A stretch of 64,000 bases of DNA from assembly GCF_026745355.1 (NCBI RefSeq), contig NC_079207.1, positions 15,200,150-15,264,149 of the forward strand, written 5' to 3'. The position numbers were made by a program, and so were the translations under genes. The notes under the pieces were generated by a model. That model was given only the letters and a program-made list of their open reading frames with translations. It had not been told where the DNA came from and made no database searches. Source of the DNA: Beta vulgaris subsp. vulgaris. Its lineage: Eukaryota; Streptophyta; Magnoliopsida; Caryophyllales; Amaranthaceae. Shown here piece after piece: positions 20,171 to 35,100 of the stretch. How positions within the stretch are numbered: the stretch's first letter is position 1; each line of letters begins with the position of its first letter.

Positions 20171-23100
20171 GATTTAGCCAATGAAATTGAGTAAAAGTAA
20201 GTCATTTCGAGCCATTTTTAACGGTTTAATGTTCATATAATCAAACCTCTACGTATATTTCAAGTTCTAATGCATCATGCGAGTCTTCAAATACTTAATT
20301 AGTCATTCTAAGCAAGTTTATGACACTTAGCCAATGAAAAGGAATAAATTAGTCATTTCGAGCCATTTATTTTGGTTTAATGTTCCTATAATCGAACCTC
20401 TACGCCTACTTCAAGTTCTAACGCATCATGCAAGTCTTATAATACTCATTTAAGCTTCATATTACTTGGTTGTATGATTATAAGCAAGTTTATGACACTT
20501 AGCCAATAAAAAGGAATAAAAAAGGTCATTTCGAGCCATTTTTTATGTTTAATGTTCCTATAATCAAACTTCTACGCCTATTTCAAGTTTAATGCATCAT
20601 GCAAGTCTTATATTACTCATTTAAGCATCCTATTACTTTTTGTATGATTATAAGCAAGTTTATGACAATTCGCCAATGAAAAGGAATAAAATAGGTCATT
20701 TCGAGCCATTTTTGGTGTTTAATGTTTCTATAATCAAACCTCTACGTCTATTTCCAGTTCTAATGCGTCATGCAAGTCTTATATTACTCATTTAAGTTAC
20801 CTATTACTTGGGTGTATGATTATAAGCAAGTTTATGACACTTAGCCAATGAAAAGGAATAAAATAAGCCATTTCGAGCCATTTTTTTGTTTTAATGTTCC
20901 TATAATCAAACCTCTACGCATAGTTCAAATTCTACTGCATCATGCAAGTCTTATATTACTCATTTAAGCTACCTATTACATAGGTGTAAGATTATAAGCA
21001 AGTTTATGACACTTAGCCAATGAAAAGGAATAAAATAGGCCACTTCGAGCCATTTTTTGTGTTTAATGTTCCCATAATCAAACCTCTACGCCTATTTCAA
21101 GTTCTAATGCATCATGCAAGTCTTATATTACTCATTTAAGCTACCTATTACTTGGGTGTAAGATTATAAGCAAGTTTATGACACTTAGCCAATTAAAATT
21201 AATAAAATAGGCAATTTCGAGCCATTTTTTGTGTTTAATGTTCCTATAATCAATCCTCTACGCCTCTTTCAAGTTCTAATGCATCATGCAAGTCTTATAT
21301 AACTCATTTAAGCTTCCTATTACTTGACTATATGATTATAAGCAAGTTTATGACACTTAGCCAATGAAAAAGAATAAAATAGGCCATTTCGAGCCATTTT
21401 TTTGGTTTAATTTTCCTATGATCAAACCTCTACGCATAGTTCAAGTTCTAATGCATCATGCAAGTATTATATTACTCATTTAAGCTACCTATTACATGGG
21501 TGTATGATTATAAGCAAGTTAATGACACGTAGCCAATGAAAAGGAATAAAATATAGACAATTTCGAGCCATTTTTTTAGTTTAATGTTCCTATAAGCAAA
21601 CCTCTATTCCTATTTCAAGTTCTAATATATCATGCAAGTCTTATATTACTCATTTAAGCTACCTATTACATGGGTGTAAGATTATAAGCAAGTTTATGAC
21701 ACTTAGCCAATGAAAATGAATAAAATAGGTCATTTTGAGCCATTTTTTGTGTTTAATGTTCCTATAATCAAACCTCTACGCCTATTTCATGTTTCAATGC
21801 ATAATGCAAGTTTAATATGACTCATTTAAGCTTTCTATTACTTGAATGTATGATTATAAGCAAGTTAATGACATTTAGCCAATGAAAAGGAATAAAATAG
21901 GCCATTTCGAGCCATTTTTTGTGTTTAATGTTCCTATAATCAAACCTCTACGCATAGTTCAAGTTCTAATGTATCATGCAAGTCTTATAAAACTCATTTA
22001 AGCTTCCTATTACTTGGTTGTATGATTATAAGCAAGTTTATGACAATTAGCCAATGAAATGGAATAAAATAGGTTTAAGCAAACCTCTATTCCTATTTCA
22101 AGTTCTAATGTATCATGCAAATCTTATATTACTCATTTAAGCTACCTATTACTTGGGTGTAAGATTATAAGCAAGTTTATGACACTTAGCGAATGAAAAA
22201 GAATAATATACGCCATTTTGCGCCAATTTTCTGTTTAATGTTCCTATAATCAATCCTCTACGCCTCTTTCAAGTTCTAATGCATCATGCAAGTCTTATAT
22301 AACTCATTTAAGCTTCCTATTACTTGACTATATGATTATAAGCAAGTTTATGACACTGAGCCAATGAAAAAGAATAAAATAGGCCATTTCGAGCCATTTT
22401 TTTGGTTTAATGTTCCTATGATCAAACCTCTACGCATAGTTCAAGTTCTAATGCATCATGCAAGTCTTATATTACTCATTTAAGCTACCTATTACATGGG
22501 TGTATGATTATAAGCAAGTTAATGACACGTAGCCAATGAAAAGGAATAAAATATAGGCGACGATTTCGAACCATTTTTTTAGTTTAATGTTCCTATAAGC
22601 AAACCTCTATTCCTATTTCAAGTTCTAATGTATCATGCAAGTCTTATATTACTCATTTAAGCTACCTATTACTTGGGTGTAAGATTAGAAGCATGTTTAT
22701 GACACTTAGCCAATTAAAAAGAATAAAATACGCCATTTGGGCCATTTTTTCTGTTTAATGTTCCTATAATCAATCCTCTACGCCTCTTTCAAGTTCTAAT
22801 GCATCATGCAAGTCTTATTAACTCATTTAAGCTTCCTATTACTTGCTATATGATTATAAGCAAGTTTATGACACTAGCCAATGAAAAAGAATAAAACATA
22901 GCGATTTCGAGCCATTTTTTTGGTTTAATGTTCCTATGAATAAACCTCTACGCATTTCAAGTTCTAATGCATCATGCAAGTCTTATATTACTCTTTAAGC
23001 TACCTATTACATTGGGTGTATGATTATAAGCAATTAATGACACTTAGCCAATGAAAAGGAATAAATATAGGCATTTCGAACCATTTTTTTGTTTAATGTT

Positions 23101-26100
23101 CCTATAAAAAACCTCTACCTATTTCAAGTTCTAATGATCATGCAAGTCTTATATACTCATTTAAGCTTACTATTACTTGGGTGTAACATTATAAGCAAGT
23201 TTATGACACTTAGCCAATGAAAATGAATAAAATAGGCCATTTCGAGCCATTTTTTGTGTTTAATGTTCCTATGATCAAATCTCTACGCCTATTTCGAATT
23301 CTAATGCATCATGCAAGTCTTATATTACTCATTTAAGCTTTCTATTAGTTGGTTCTATGATTATAAGCAAGTTTATGACACTTAGCCAATGAAAAGGAAT
23401 AAAATAGGCCATTTCGAGCCATTTTTTGTGTTTAATGTTCCTATAATCAAACCTCTACGCCTATTTCAAGTTCTAATGCATAATGCAAGTTTTATATGAC
23501 TCATTTAAGCTTCTATTACTTGATTGTATGATTATAAGCAAGTTAATGACACTTAGCCAATGAAAAGAATAAAATAGGCCATTTCGAGCCATTTTTTGTG
23601 TTTGATGTTCCTATGATCAAACCTCTACGCCTATTTCAAATTCTAATGCATCATGCAAGTCTTATGTTACTCATTTAAGCTTCCTATTACTTGGTTGTAT
23701 GATTATAAGTAAGTTTATGACACTTAGCCAATGAAAAGAAATAAAATAGGTCATTTCGAGCCATTTTTTGTGTTTAATGTTCCTATAATCAACATCTCTA
23801 TGCGTATTTCAAGTTCTAATGCATCATGCAAGTCTTATATTACTCATTTAAGTTTCCTATTACTTGGTTGTATGATTATAAGCAAGTTTATGACACTTAA
23901 CCAATGAAAAAGAATAAAATACGCCATTTTGGGCCATTTTTTGTGTTTAATGTTCCTATAATCAAACCTCTACGCCTATTTCAAGTTCTAATGCATAATG
24001 CAAGTCTTATATGACTCATTTAAGCTTTCTATTACTTGACTGTATGATTATAAGCAAGTTTATGACAATTAGCCAATGAAAAGGAATAAAATAGGTCATT
24101 TCGAGCCATTTTTTGTGTTTAATGTTTCTATAATCAAACCTCTACGCCTATTTCAAGTTCTAATGCATAATGCAAGTTTTATATGACTCATTTAAGCTTT
24201 CTATTACTTGACTGTATGATTATAAGCAAGTTAATGACATTTAGCCAATGAAAAGGAATAAAATAGGCTATTTCGAGCCATTTTTTGTGTTTAATGTTCT
24301 TATAATCAAACCTCTACGCATAGTTCAAGTTCTAATGCATCATGCAAGTCTTATATGACTCATTTAAGATTCCTATTACTTGGTTGTATGATTATAAGCC
24401 AGATTATGACAATTAGCCAATGAAAAGGAATAAAATAGGTCATTTTGAGCCATTTTTTGTGTTTAATGTTCCTATAATCAAACCTCTACGCCTATTTCAT
24501 GTTCTAATGCATAATGCAAGTTTTATATGACACGTAGCCAATGAAAAGGAATAAAATATAGGCGATTTCGAGCCATTTTTTTAGTTTAAGCAAACCTCTA
24601 TTCCTATTTCAAGTTCTAATTCATCATGCAAGTCTTATATGACTCATTTAAGCTTTTTATTACTTGTTTGTATGATTATAAGCAAGTTTATGACACTTAG
24701 CCAATGAAAAAGAATAAAATACGCCATTTTGGGCCATTTTTTCTGTTTAATGTTCCTATCATCAATCCTCTACGCCTCTTTCAAGTTCTAATGCATCCTG
24801 CAAGTCTTATATAACTCATTTAAGTTTCCTATTACTCGACTATATGATAATAAGCAATTTTATGACACTGAGCCAATGAAAAAGAATAAAACAGACCATT
24901 TCGAGCAATTTTTTTGGTTTAATGTTCCTATGATCAAACCTCTATGCATAGTTTAAGTTCTAATGCATCATGCAAGTCTTATATTACTCATTTAAGCTAC
25001 CTATTACATGGGTGAATGATTATAAGGAAGTTAATGACACGTAGCCAATGAAAAAGAATAAAATATAGGCGATTTCGAACCATTTTTTTAGTTTAATGTT
25101 CCTATAAGCAAACCTCTATTCCTATTTCAAGTTCTAATGTATCATGCAAGTCTTATATTACTCATTTAAGCTACCTATTACTTGGGTGTAAGATTATAAG
25201 CAAGTTTATGACACTTAGCCAATGAAAAGGAATAAAATAGGCCATTTCGAGCCATTTTTTGTGTTTAATGTTCCTATAATCAAACCTCTACGCCTATTTC
25301 AAGTTCTAATGCATAATGCAAGTTTTATATGACTCATTTAAGCTTTCTATTACTTGACTGTATGATTATAAGCAAGTTAATGACACTTAGCCAATGAAAA
25401 TGAATAAAATAGGCCATTTCGAGCCATTTTTTGTGTTTGATGTTCCTATGATCAAACCTCTACGCCTATTTCAACTTCTATGCATCATGCAAGTCTTATA
25501 TTACTCATTTAAGCTTCCTATTACTTGGTTGTATGATTATAAGCAAGTTTATGACACTTAGCCAATGAAAAGGAATAAAATAGACGATTTCGAGCCATTT
25601 TTTTAGTTTAATGTTCCTATAATCAAACCTCTATTTCTATTTCAAGTTCTAATGCATCATGCAAGTCTGATATGACTCATTTAAGCTACCTATTACTTGT
25701 ATATAAGCAAGTTTATAACACTTAGCCAATGAAAAGGAATAAAATAGGTCATTTCGAGCCATTTTTGTGTTTAATGTTTCTATAATCAAACCTTTACGCA
25801 TATTTCAAGTTCTAATGCATCATGCAAGTCTTATATGACTCATTTAAGCTTCTTATTACTTTTTGTATAATTATAAGCAAGTTTATGACACTTAGCCAAT
25901 GAAAAGGAATAAAATAGGCCATTTCGAGCCTTTTTTTGGGTTTAATTTTCCTATAATCAAACCTCTACGCATATTTCAAGTTCTAATACATCATGCAAGT
26001 CTTATAAGACTCATTTAAGCTTCCTATTACTTGGTTGTATGATTATAAGCAAGTTTATGACAATTAGCCAATGAAAAGGAATAAAATAGGTAATTTCGAG

Positions 26101-29100
26101 CCATTTTTTGTGTTTAATGTTCCTATAATCAAACCTCTACGCCTATTTCAAGTTCTAATGCATAATGAAAGTTTTATATGACTCATTAAAGCTTTCTATT
26201 ACTTGACTGTATGATTATAAGCAAGTTTATGACACTTAGTTAATGAAAAGGAATAAAATAGGCCATTTCGAGCCATTTTTTGTGTTTAATGTAACTATAA
26301 TCAAACCTCTACGCATATTTCAAGTTCTAATGCATCATGCAAGTCTTATACGACTCATTTAAGCTTCCTATTACTTGGTTGTATGATTATAAGCAAGTTT
26401 ATACCACTTAGCCAATGAAAAGGAATAAAATAGACGATTTCGAACCATTTTTTTAGTTTAATGTTCATATAATCAAACCTCTATTCCTATTTCAAGTTCT
26501 AATGCATCATGCAAGTCTTATATGACTCATTTAAGCTACCTATTACTTGGGTTGTATGATTATAGCAAGTTTATAACACTTAGTCAATGAAAAGGAATAA
26601 AATAGGCCATTTCGAGCCATTTTTGTGTTTAATGTTACTATAATCAAACCTTTAAGCATATTTCAAGTTCTAATGCATCATGCAAGTCTTATATGACTCA
26701 TTTAAGCTTCTTACTACTTGTTTGTATGATTGTAAGCAAGTTTATGACACTTAGCCAATGAAAAGGAATAAAATAGGCCATTTCGAGCCTTTTTATTGGT
26801 TTAATGTTCCTATAATCAAACCTCTACGCATATTTCAAGTTCGAATGCAACATGCAAGTCTTATAAGACTCATTTAAGCTTCTTATTACTTGGTTATATG
26901 ATTATAAGCAAGTTTATGACAATTAGCCAATGAAAAGGAATAAAATAGGCCATTTCGAGCCATTTTCTACGCCTATTTCAAGTTCTAATGCATAATGCAA
27001 GTCTTATATGACTCATTTAAGATTTATATTACTTGACTGTATGATTATAAGCAAGTTTATGACACTTAGCCAATGAAAAAGAATAAAATAGGCCATTTCG
27101 AGCCATTTTTTGTTTAATATTCCTATAATCAAACCTCTACGCATATTTCAAGTTCTAAGGCATCATGCAAGTCTTATATGATCCATTTAAGCTTCCTTTT
27201 ATTTGGTTGTATGATTATAAGCAAGTTTATGACATTTAGCCAATGAAAAGGAATAAAATAGGCCATTTCGAGCCATTTTTTGTGTTTAATGTTCCTATAA
27301 TCAAACCTCTACGCATATTTCATGTTCTAATGCATCATGCAAGTCTTATATGACTCATTTAAGCTTCCTATTACTTGGTTGTATGATTATAAGCAAGTTT
27401 ATGACACTTAGCCAATGAAAAGAAATAAAATAGATGATTTCGAGCCATTTTTTTAGTTTAATGTTCCTATAATCAAACCTCTATTTCTATTTCAAGTTCT
27501 AATGCATCATGCAAGTCTTATATGACTCATTTAAGCTACCTATTACTTGGGTTGTATGATTATAAGCAAGTTTATAACACTTAGCCAATGAAAAGGAATA
27601 AAATAGGTCATTTCCAGCTATTTTTGTGTTTAATGTTCCTATAATCAAACCTTTACGCATCTTTCAAGTTCTATCATGTCATAAGTCTTATATGACTCAT
27701 TTAAGCTTCTTAGTACTTGTTTGTATGATTATAAGCAAGTTAATGACATTTAGCCAATGAAAAGAAATAAAATATGTCATTTCGAGCCATTTTTTGTGTT
27801 TAATGTTCCTATAATCAAACCTCTACGCAAAGTTCAAGTTCTAATGCATAATGCAAGTCTTATAAGACTCATTTAAGCTTCCTATTACTTGGTTGTACGA
27901 TTATAAGCAAGTTTATGACAATTAGCCAGTGAAAAGGAATAAAATAGTCATTTGAGCCATTTTTGTGTTTAATGTTCTTATAATCAAACCTCTACGCCTA
28001 TTTCAAGTTCTAATGCATAATGCAAGTTTTATATGACTCATTTAAGCTTTCTATTACTTGACTGTATGATTATAACCAAGTTAATGACACGTAGCCAATG
28101 AAAAGGAACAAAATATAAACGATTTCGAGCCATTTTTTTAGTTTAAGCAAACCTTTATTCCAATTTCAAGTTCTAATGCATCATGCAAGTCTTATATTAC
28201 TCATTTAAGCTACCTATTACTTGGGTGTAAGATTATAAGCAAGTTTATAACACTTAGCCAATGAAAATGAATAAAATAGGCCTTTTCGAGCCATTTTTTG
28301 TGTTTAATGTTCCTATGATCAAACCTCTACGCCTATTTCAAATTCTAATGTATCATGCAAGTCTTATATTACTCATTTAAGCTTCCTATTACTTGGTTGT
28401 ATGATTATAAGCAAGTTTATGACACTAAGCCAATGAAAAAAAATAAAATAGGCCATTTCGAGCCATTTTTTGTGTTTAATGTTCCTATAATCAATCCTCT
28501 ACGCCTCTTTCAAGTTCTAATGCATCATACAAGTCTTATATAACTCATTTAAGCTTCTTATTACTTGACTATATGATTATAAGCAAGTTTATGACACTTA
28601 GCCAATGAAAAAGAATAAAATAAGCCATTTCGAGCCATTTTTTTGGTTTAATGTTCCTAAGATCAAACCTCTACGCATAGTTCAAGTTCTATGCATCATG
28701 CAAGTCTTATATTACTCATTTAAGCTACCTATTACATGGGTGTATGATTATAAGCAAGTTAATGACACGTAGCCAATGAAAAGGAATAAAATATAGGCGA
28801 TTTCGAGCCATTTTTTTAGTTTAATGTTCTTATAAGCAAACCTCTATTCCTATTTCAAGTTCTAATGTATCATGCAAGTATTATATTACTCATTTAAGCT
28901 ACCTATTACTTGGGTGTAAGATTATAAGCAAGTTTATGACACTTAGCCAATGAAAATGAATAAAATAGGTCATTTTGAGCCATTTTTTGTGTTTAATGTT
29001 CCTATAATCAAACCTCTACGCCTATTTCAAGTTCTAATGCATAATGAAAGTTTTATATGACTCATTTAAGCTTTCTATTACTTGACTGTATTATTATAAG

Positions 29101-32100
29101 CAAGTTAATGACATTTAGCCAATGAAAAGGAATAAAATAGGCCATTTCAAGCCATTTTTTGTGTTTAATGTTCCTATAATGAAACCTCTACGCATAGTTC
29201 AAGTTCTAATGCATCATGCAAGACTTATAAGACTCATTTAAGCTTCCTATTACTTGGTTGTATGATTATAAGCAAGTTTATGGCAATTAGCCAATGTAAA
29301 AGGAATAAAATAGGTAATTTTGAGCCATTTTTTGTGTTTAATGTTCCTATAATCAATCCTCTACGCCTATTTTAAGTTCTAATGCATAATGCAAGTTTTA
29401 TATGACTCATTTAAGCTTTCTATTACTTGACTGTATGATTATAAGCAAGTTAATGACATGTAGCCAATGAAAAGGAATTAAATATAGGCGATTTCGAGCC
29501 ATTTTTTTACTTTAATGTTCCTATAAGCAAACCTCTATTCCTATTTCAAGTTCTAATGTATCATACAAGTCTTATATTACTCATTTAAGCTACCTATTAC
29601 TTGGGTGTAAGATTATAAGCAAGTTTATGACACTTAGCCAATGAAAATGAATAAAATAGGCCATTTCGAGCCATTTTTGTGTTTATGTTCCTATGATCAA
29701 ACCTCTACGCCTATTTCAAATTCTAATGCATCATGCAAGTCTTATATTACTCATTTAAGCTTCCTATTACTTGGTTGTATGATTATAAGCAAGTTTATGA
29801 CACTTAGCCAATGAAAAGAGATAAAATAGGTCATTTCGAGCCATTGTTTGTGTTTAATGTTCCTACAATCAATCCTCTATGCCTATTTCAAGTTCTAATG
29901 CATCATGCAAGTCTTATATTACTCATTTAAGTTTCCTATTACTTGGTTGTATGATTATAAGCAAGTTTATGACACTTAACCAATGAAAAAGAATAAAATA
30001 CGCCATTTTGGGCAATTTTTTGTGTTTAATGTTCCTATAATCAAACCTCTACGCCTATTTCAAGTTCTAACGCATAATGCAAGTCTTATATGACTCATTT
30101 AAGCTTTCTATTACCTGAATGTATGATTATAAGCAAGTTTATGACAATTAGCCAATGAAAAGGAATAATATAGGTCATTTCGAGCCATTTTTTGTGTTTA
30201 ATGTTCCTATAATCAAACCTCTACGCCTATTTCAAGTTCTAACGCATAATGCAAGTCTTATATGACTCATTTAAGCTTTCTATTACCTGAATGTATGATT
30301 ATAAGCAAGTTTATACAATTAGCCAATGAAAAGGAATAATATAGGTCATTTCGAGCCATTTTTTGTGTTTAATGTTCCTATAATCAAACCTCTACGCCTA
30401 TTTCAAGTTCTAATACATAATGCAAGTCTTATATGACTCATTTAAGCTTTATATTACTTGACTGTATGAGTATAAGCAAGTTTATGACACTTAGCCAATG
30501 AAAAGGAATAAAATAGGCCATTTCGAGCCATTTTTTGTGTTTAATGTTCCTATAATCAAACCTCTACGCATATTTCAAGTTCTAATGCATCATGCAAGTC
30601 TTATAAGACTCATTTAAACTTCCTATTACTTGGCTGTATGATTATAAGCAAGTTTATAACGATTAGCCAATGAAAAGGAATAAAATAGGTCATTTTGAGC
30701 CATTTTTGTGTTTAAGTTCCTATAATCAAACCTCTCGCCTATTTCAGTTCTAATGCATAATGCAAGTTTTATATGAATCATTTAAGCTTTCTATTACTTG
30801 AATGTATGATTATAAGCAAGTTAATGACATTTAGCCAATGAAAAGGAATAAAATAGGCCATTTCGAGCCATTTTTTGTGTTTAATGTTCCTATAATCAAA
30901 CCTCTACGCATATTTCAAGTTCTAATGCATCATGTAAGTCTTATATGACTCATTGAAGTTTCCTATTACTTGGTTGTATGATTATAAGCAACTTTATGAC
31001 ACTTAGCCAATGTAAAGGAATAAAATAGACATTTCGAGCCATTTTTTTAGTTTAATTTCCTATAATCAAACCTCTATCCTATTTAAGTTCTAATGCATCA
31101 TGAAAGTCTTATATTACTCATTTAAGCTACCAATTACTTGGGTTATGATTATAAGCAAGTTTATAACACTTAGCAAATGAAAGGATAAATAGGCCATTTC
31201 GAGCCATTTTGTGTTTAATGTTCCTATAATCAAACTTTTACGCATATTTCAAGTTCTAATGCATCATGCAAGTCTTATATTACTCATTAAAGCTACCTAT
31301 TACTTGACTACATGATTATAAGCAAGTTTATGACACTTAGCCAATGAAAAGGAATAAAATAGGCCATTTCGAGCCATATTTTGGTTTAATGTTCTATGAT
31401 CGAACCTCTCGCATTTCAAGTTCTAATGCATCATGCAAGTCTTATATTACTCATTTAAGCTACCTATTAATGGGTTTGTTATAAGCAAATTAATAACGTA
31501 GCCAATGAAAAGGAAAAATAGGCGATTTCGAGCCATTTTTTTAGTATCCTATAAGAAACCTCTATTCCTTTTCAAGTTCTAATGTATCATGCAAGTCTTA
31601 TATTACTCATTTAATCTTCCTATTACTTGGGTGTAAGATTATAAGCAAGTTTATGACACTTAGCCAATGAAAATGAATAAAATAGGCCATTTCGAGCCAT
31701 TTTTTGTGTTTGATGTTCCTATGATCAAACCTCTACGCCTATTTCAAATTCTAATGCATCATGCAAGTCTTATATTACTCATTTAAGCTTCCTATTACTT
31801 GGTTGTATGATTATAAGCAAGTTTATGACACTTAGCCAATGAAAAGAAATAAAATAGGTCATTTCGAGCCATTTTTTTGTTTTTAATGTTCCTAGAATCA
31901 ATCCTCTATGCCTATTTCAAGTTCTAATGCATCATGCAAGTCTTATATTACTCATTTAAGTTTCCTATTACTTGGTTGTATGATTATAAGCAAGTTTATG
32001 ACACTTAACCAATGAAAAAGAATAAAATATGCCATTTTGGGCCATTTTTTTGTGTTTAATGTTCCTATAATCAATCCTCTACGCCTCTTTCAAGTTCTAA

Positions 32101-35100
32101 TGCGTCATGCAAGTCTTAGATAACTCATTTAAGCTTCCTATTACTTGACTACATGATTATAAGCAAGTTTATGACACTTAGCCAATGAAAAGGAATAAAA
32201 TAGGCCATTTCGAGCCATTTTTTTGGTTTAATATTCCTATGATCGAACCTCTACGCATAGTTCAAGTTCTAATGCATCATGCAAGTCTTATATTACTCAT
32301 TTAAGCTACCTATTACATGGGTGTCTGATTATAAGCAAATTAATGACATGTAGCCAATGAAAACGAATAAAATAGGCGATTTCGAGCCATTTTTTTAGTT
32401 TAATGTTCCTATAAGCAAACCTCTATTCCTCTTTCAAGTTCTAATGTATCATGCAAGTCTTATATTACTCATTTAATCTTCCTATTACTTGGGTGTAAGA
32501 TTATAAGCAAGTTTATGAATTAGCCAATGAAAGAATAAAATAGGCCATTTCGAGCCATTTTTTGTGTATAATGTTCCTATGATCAAACCTCTACGCCTAT
32601 TTCGAATTTTAATGCATCATGCAAGTCTTATATTACTCATTTAAGCTTCCTATTAGTTGGTTCTATGATTATAAGCAAGTTTATGACACTTAGCCAATGA
32701 AAAGGAATAAAATAGGCCATTTCGAGCCATTTTTTGTGTTTAATGTTCCTATAATCAAACTCTACGCATATTTCAAGTTCTAATGCATCATGCATGTCTT
32801 ATAAGACTCATTTAAGTTTCCTATTACTTGGTTGTATGATTATAAGCAAGTTTATGACGATTAGCCAATGAAAAGGAATAAAATAGGTCATTTTGAGCCA
32901 TTTTTTGAGTTTAATGTTCCTATAATCAAACCTCTACGCCTATTTCAAGTTCTAATGCATAATGCAAGTTTTATGACTCATTTAAGCTTTCTATTACTTG
33001 ACTGTATGATTATAAGCAAGTTAATGACATTTAGCCAATGAAAAGGAATAAAATAGGCCATTTCGAGCCATTTTTTGTGTTTAATGTTCCTATAAATCTA
33101 CGCATATTTCAAGTTCTAATGCATCATGCAAGTCTTATATGACTCATTTAAGTTTCCTATTACTTGGTTGTATGATTATAAGCAAGTTTATGACACTTAG
33201 CCAATGTAAAGGAATAAAATAGACGATTTCGAGCCATTTTTTTAGTTTAATGTTCCTATAATCAAACCTCTATTCCTATTTCAAGTTCTAATGCATCATG
33301 AAAGTCTTATATTACTCATTTAAGCTACCTATTACTTGGGTTGTATGATTATAAGCAAGTTTATAACACTTAGCCAAATGAAAAGGAATAAAATAGGCCA
33401 TTTCGAGCCATTTTTTGTGTTTTATGTACCTATAATCAAACCTCTACACATATTTCAAGTTCTAATGCATCATGCAACTTTTATATGACTCATTTAAGTT
33501 TTATATTACATGGTTGTATGATTATAAGCAAGTTTATGACACTTAGCCAATAAAAAGGAATAAAATAGACGATTTCGAGCAATTTTTTTAGTTTAATGTT
33601 GCTATAATCAAACCTCTATTCCTATTTCAAGTTCTAATACATCATGCATGTCTTATATTACTCATTTAAGCTACCTATTACTTGGGTTGTATGATTATAA
33701 GCAAGTTTATAACACTTAGCCAAATGAAAAGGAATAAAATAGGCCATTTCGAGCCATTTTTGTGTTTAATGTTCCTATAATCAAACTTTTACGCATATTT
33801 CAAGTTCTAATGCATCATGCAAGTCTTATATTACTCATTTAAGCTACCTATTACTTGGGTTGTATGATCATAAGCATGTTTATAACACTTAGCCAATCAA
33901 AAGGAATAAAATAGGTCATTTCGAGCTTTTTTTTTTTGGTTTAATGTTCCTATAATCAAACCTCTACGCATTTTTCAAGTTCTAATGCATTATGCAAGTC
34001 TTATAAGACTCATTTAAGCTTCCTATTACTTAGTTGTATGATTATAAACAAGTTTATGACAATTAGCCAATGAAAAGGAATAAAATAGGTCATTTCGAGC
34101 CATTTTTTGTGTTTAATGTTCCTATAATCAAAACTCTACGCCTATTTCAAGTTCTAATGCATCATGCACGTCTTATATGACTCATTTATGCTTCATATTA
34201 CTTGGTTGTATGATTATAAGCAAGTTTATGACACTTAGCCAATGAAAAGGAATAAAATAGACGATTTCGAGCCATTTTTTTAGTTTAATGTTCCTATAAT
34301 CAAACCTCTATTCCTATTTCAAGTTCTAATACATCATGCAAGTCTTATATTACTCCTTTAAGCTACCTATTTCTTGGGTTGTATGATTATAAGCAAGTTT
34401 ATAATACTTAGCCAAATGAAAATGAATAAAATAGGCCATTTCGAGCCAGTTTTTTAGTTTAATGTTCCTATAATCAAACCTCTATTCCTATTTCAAGTTC
34501 TAATGCATCATGCAAGTCTTATATTACTCATTTAAGCTACCTATAACTTGGGTTGTATGATTATAAGCAAGTTTATAACACTTAGCCAAATGAAAAAGAA
34601 TAAAATAGGCCATTTCGAGCCATTTTTGTGTTTAATGTTCCTATAATCAAACTTTTACACATATTTCAAGTTCTAATGCATCATGCAAGTCTTATATGAC
34701 TCATTTAAGCTTCTTATTACTTGTTTGTATGATTATAAGCAAGTTTATGACACTTAGCCAATAAAAAGGAATAAAATAGGTCATTTCGAACCTTTTTTTG
34801 GGTCTAATGTTCCTATAATCAAACCTCTACGCATTTTTCAAGTTCTAATGCATCATGCAAGTCTTATAAGACTCATTTAAGCTTCCTATTACTTGGTTGT
34901 ATGATTATAAGCAAGTTTATGACAATTAGCCAATGTAAAGGAATAAAATAGGTCATTTCGAGCCATTTTTTGTGTTTAATGTTCCTATAATCAAACCTCT
35001 ACGCCTATTTCAAGTTCTAATGCATAACGCAAGTCTTATATTACTCATTTAAGCTTTCTATTACTTGACTGTATGATTATAAGCAAGTTTATGACACTTA

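Noticed and set aside
19670..20194. 174-codon plus-strand frame
   Set aside because: Antisense shadow of the Glu/Arg-rich coiled coil of the TNPA-like exon.
28355..28543. Open frame inside the satellite array
   Set aside because: Chance frame in AT-rich repeats; neighbouring monomers break it.
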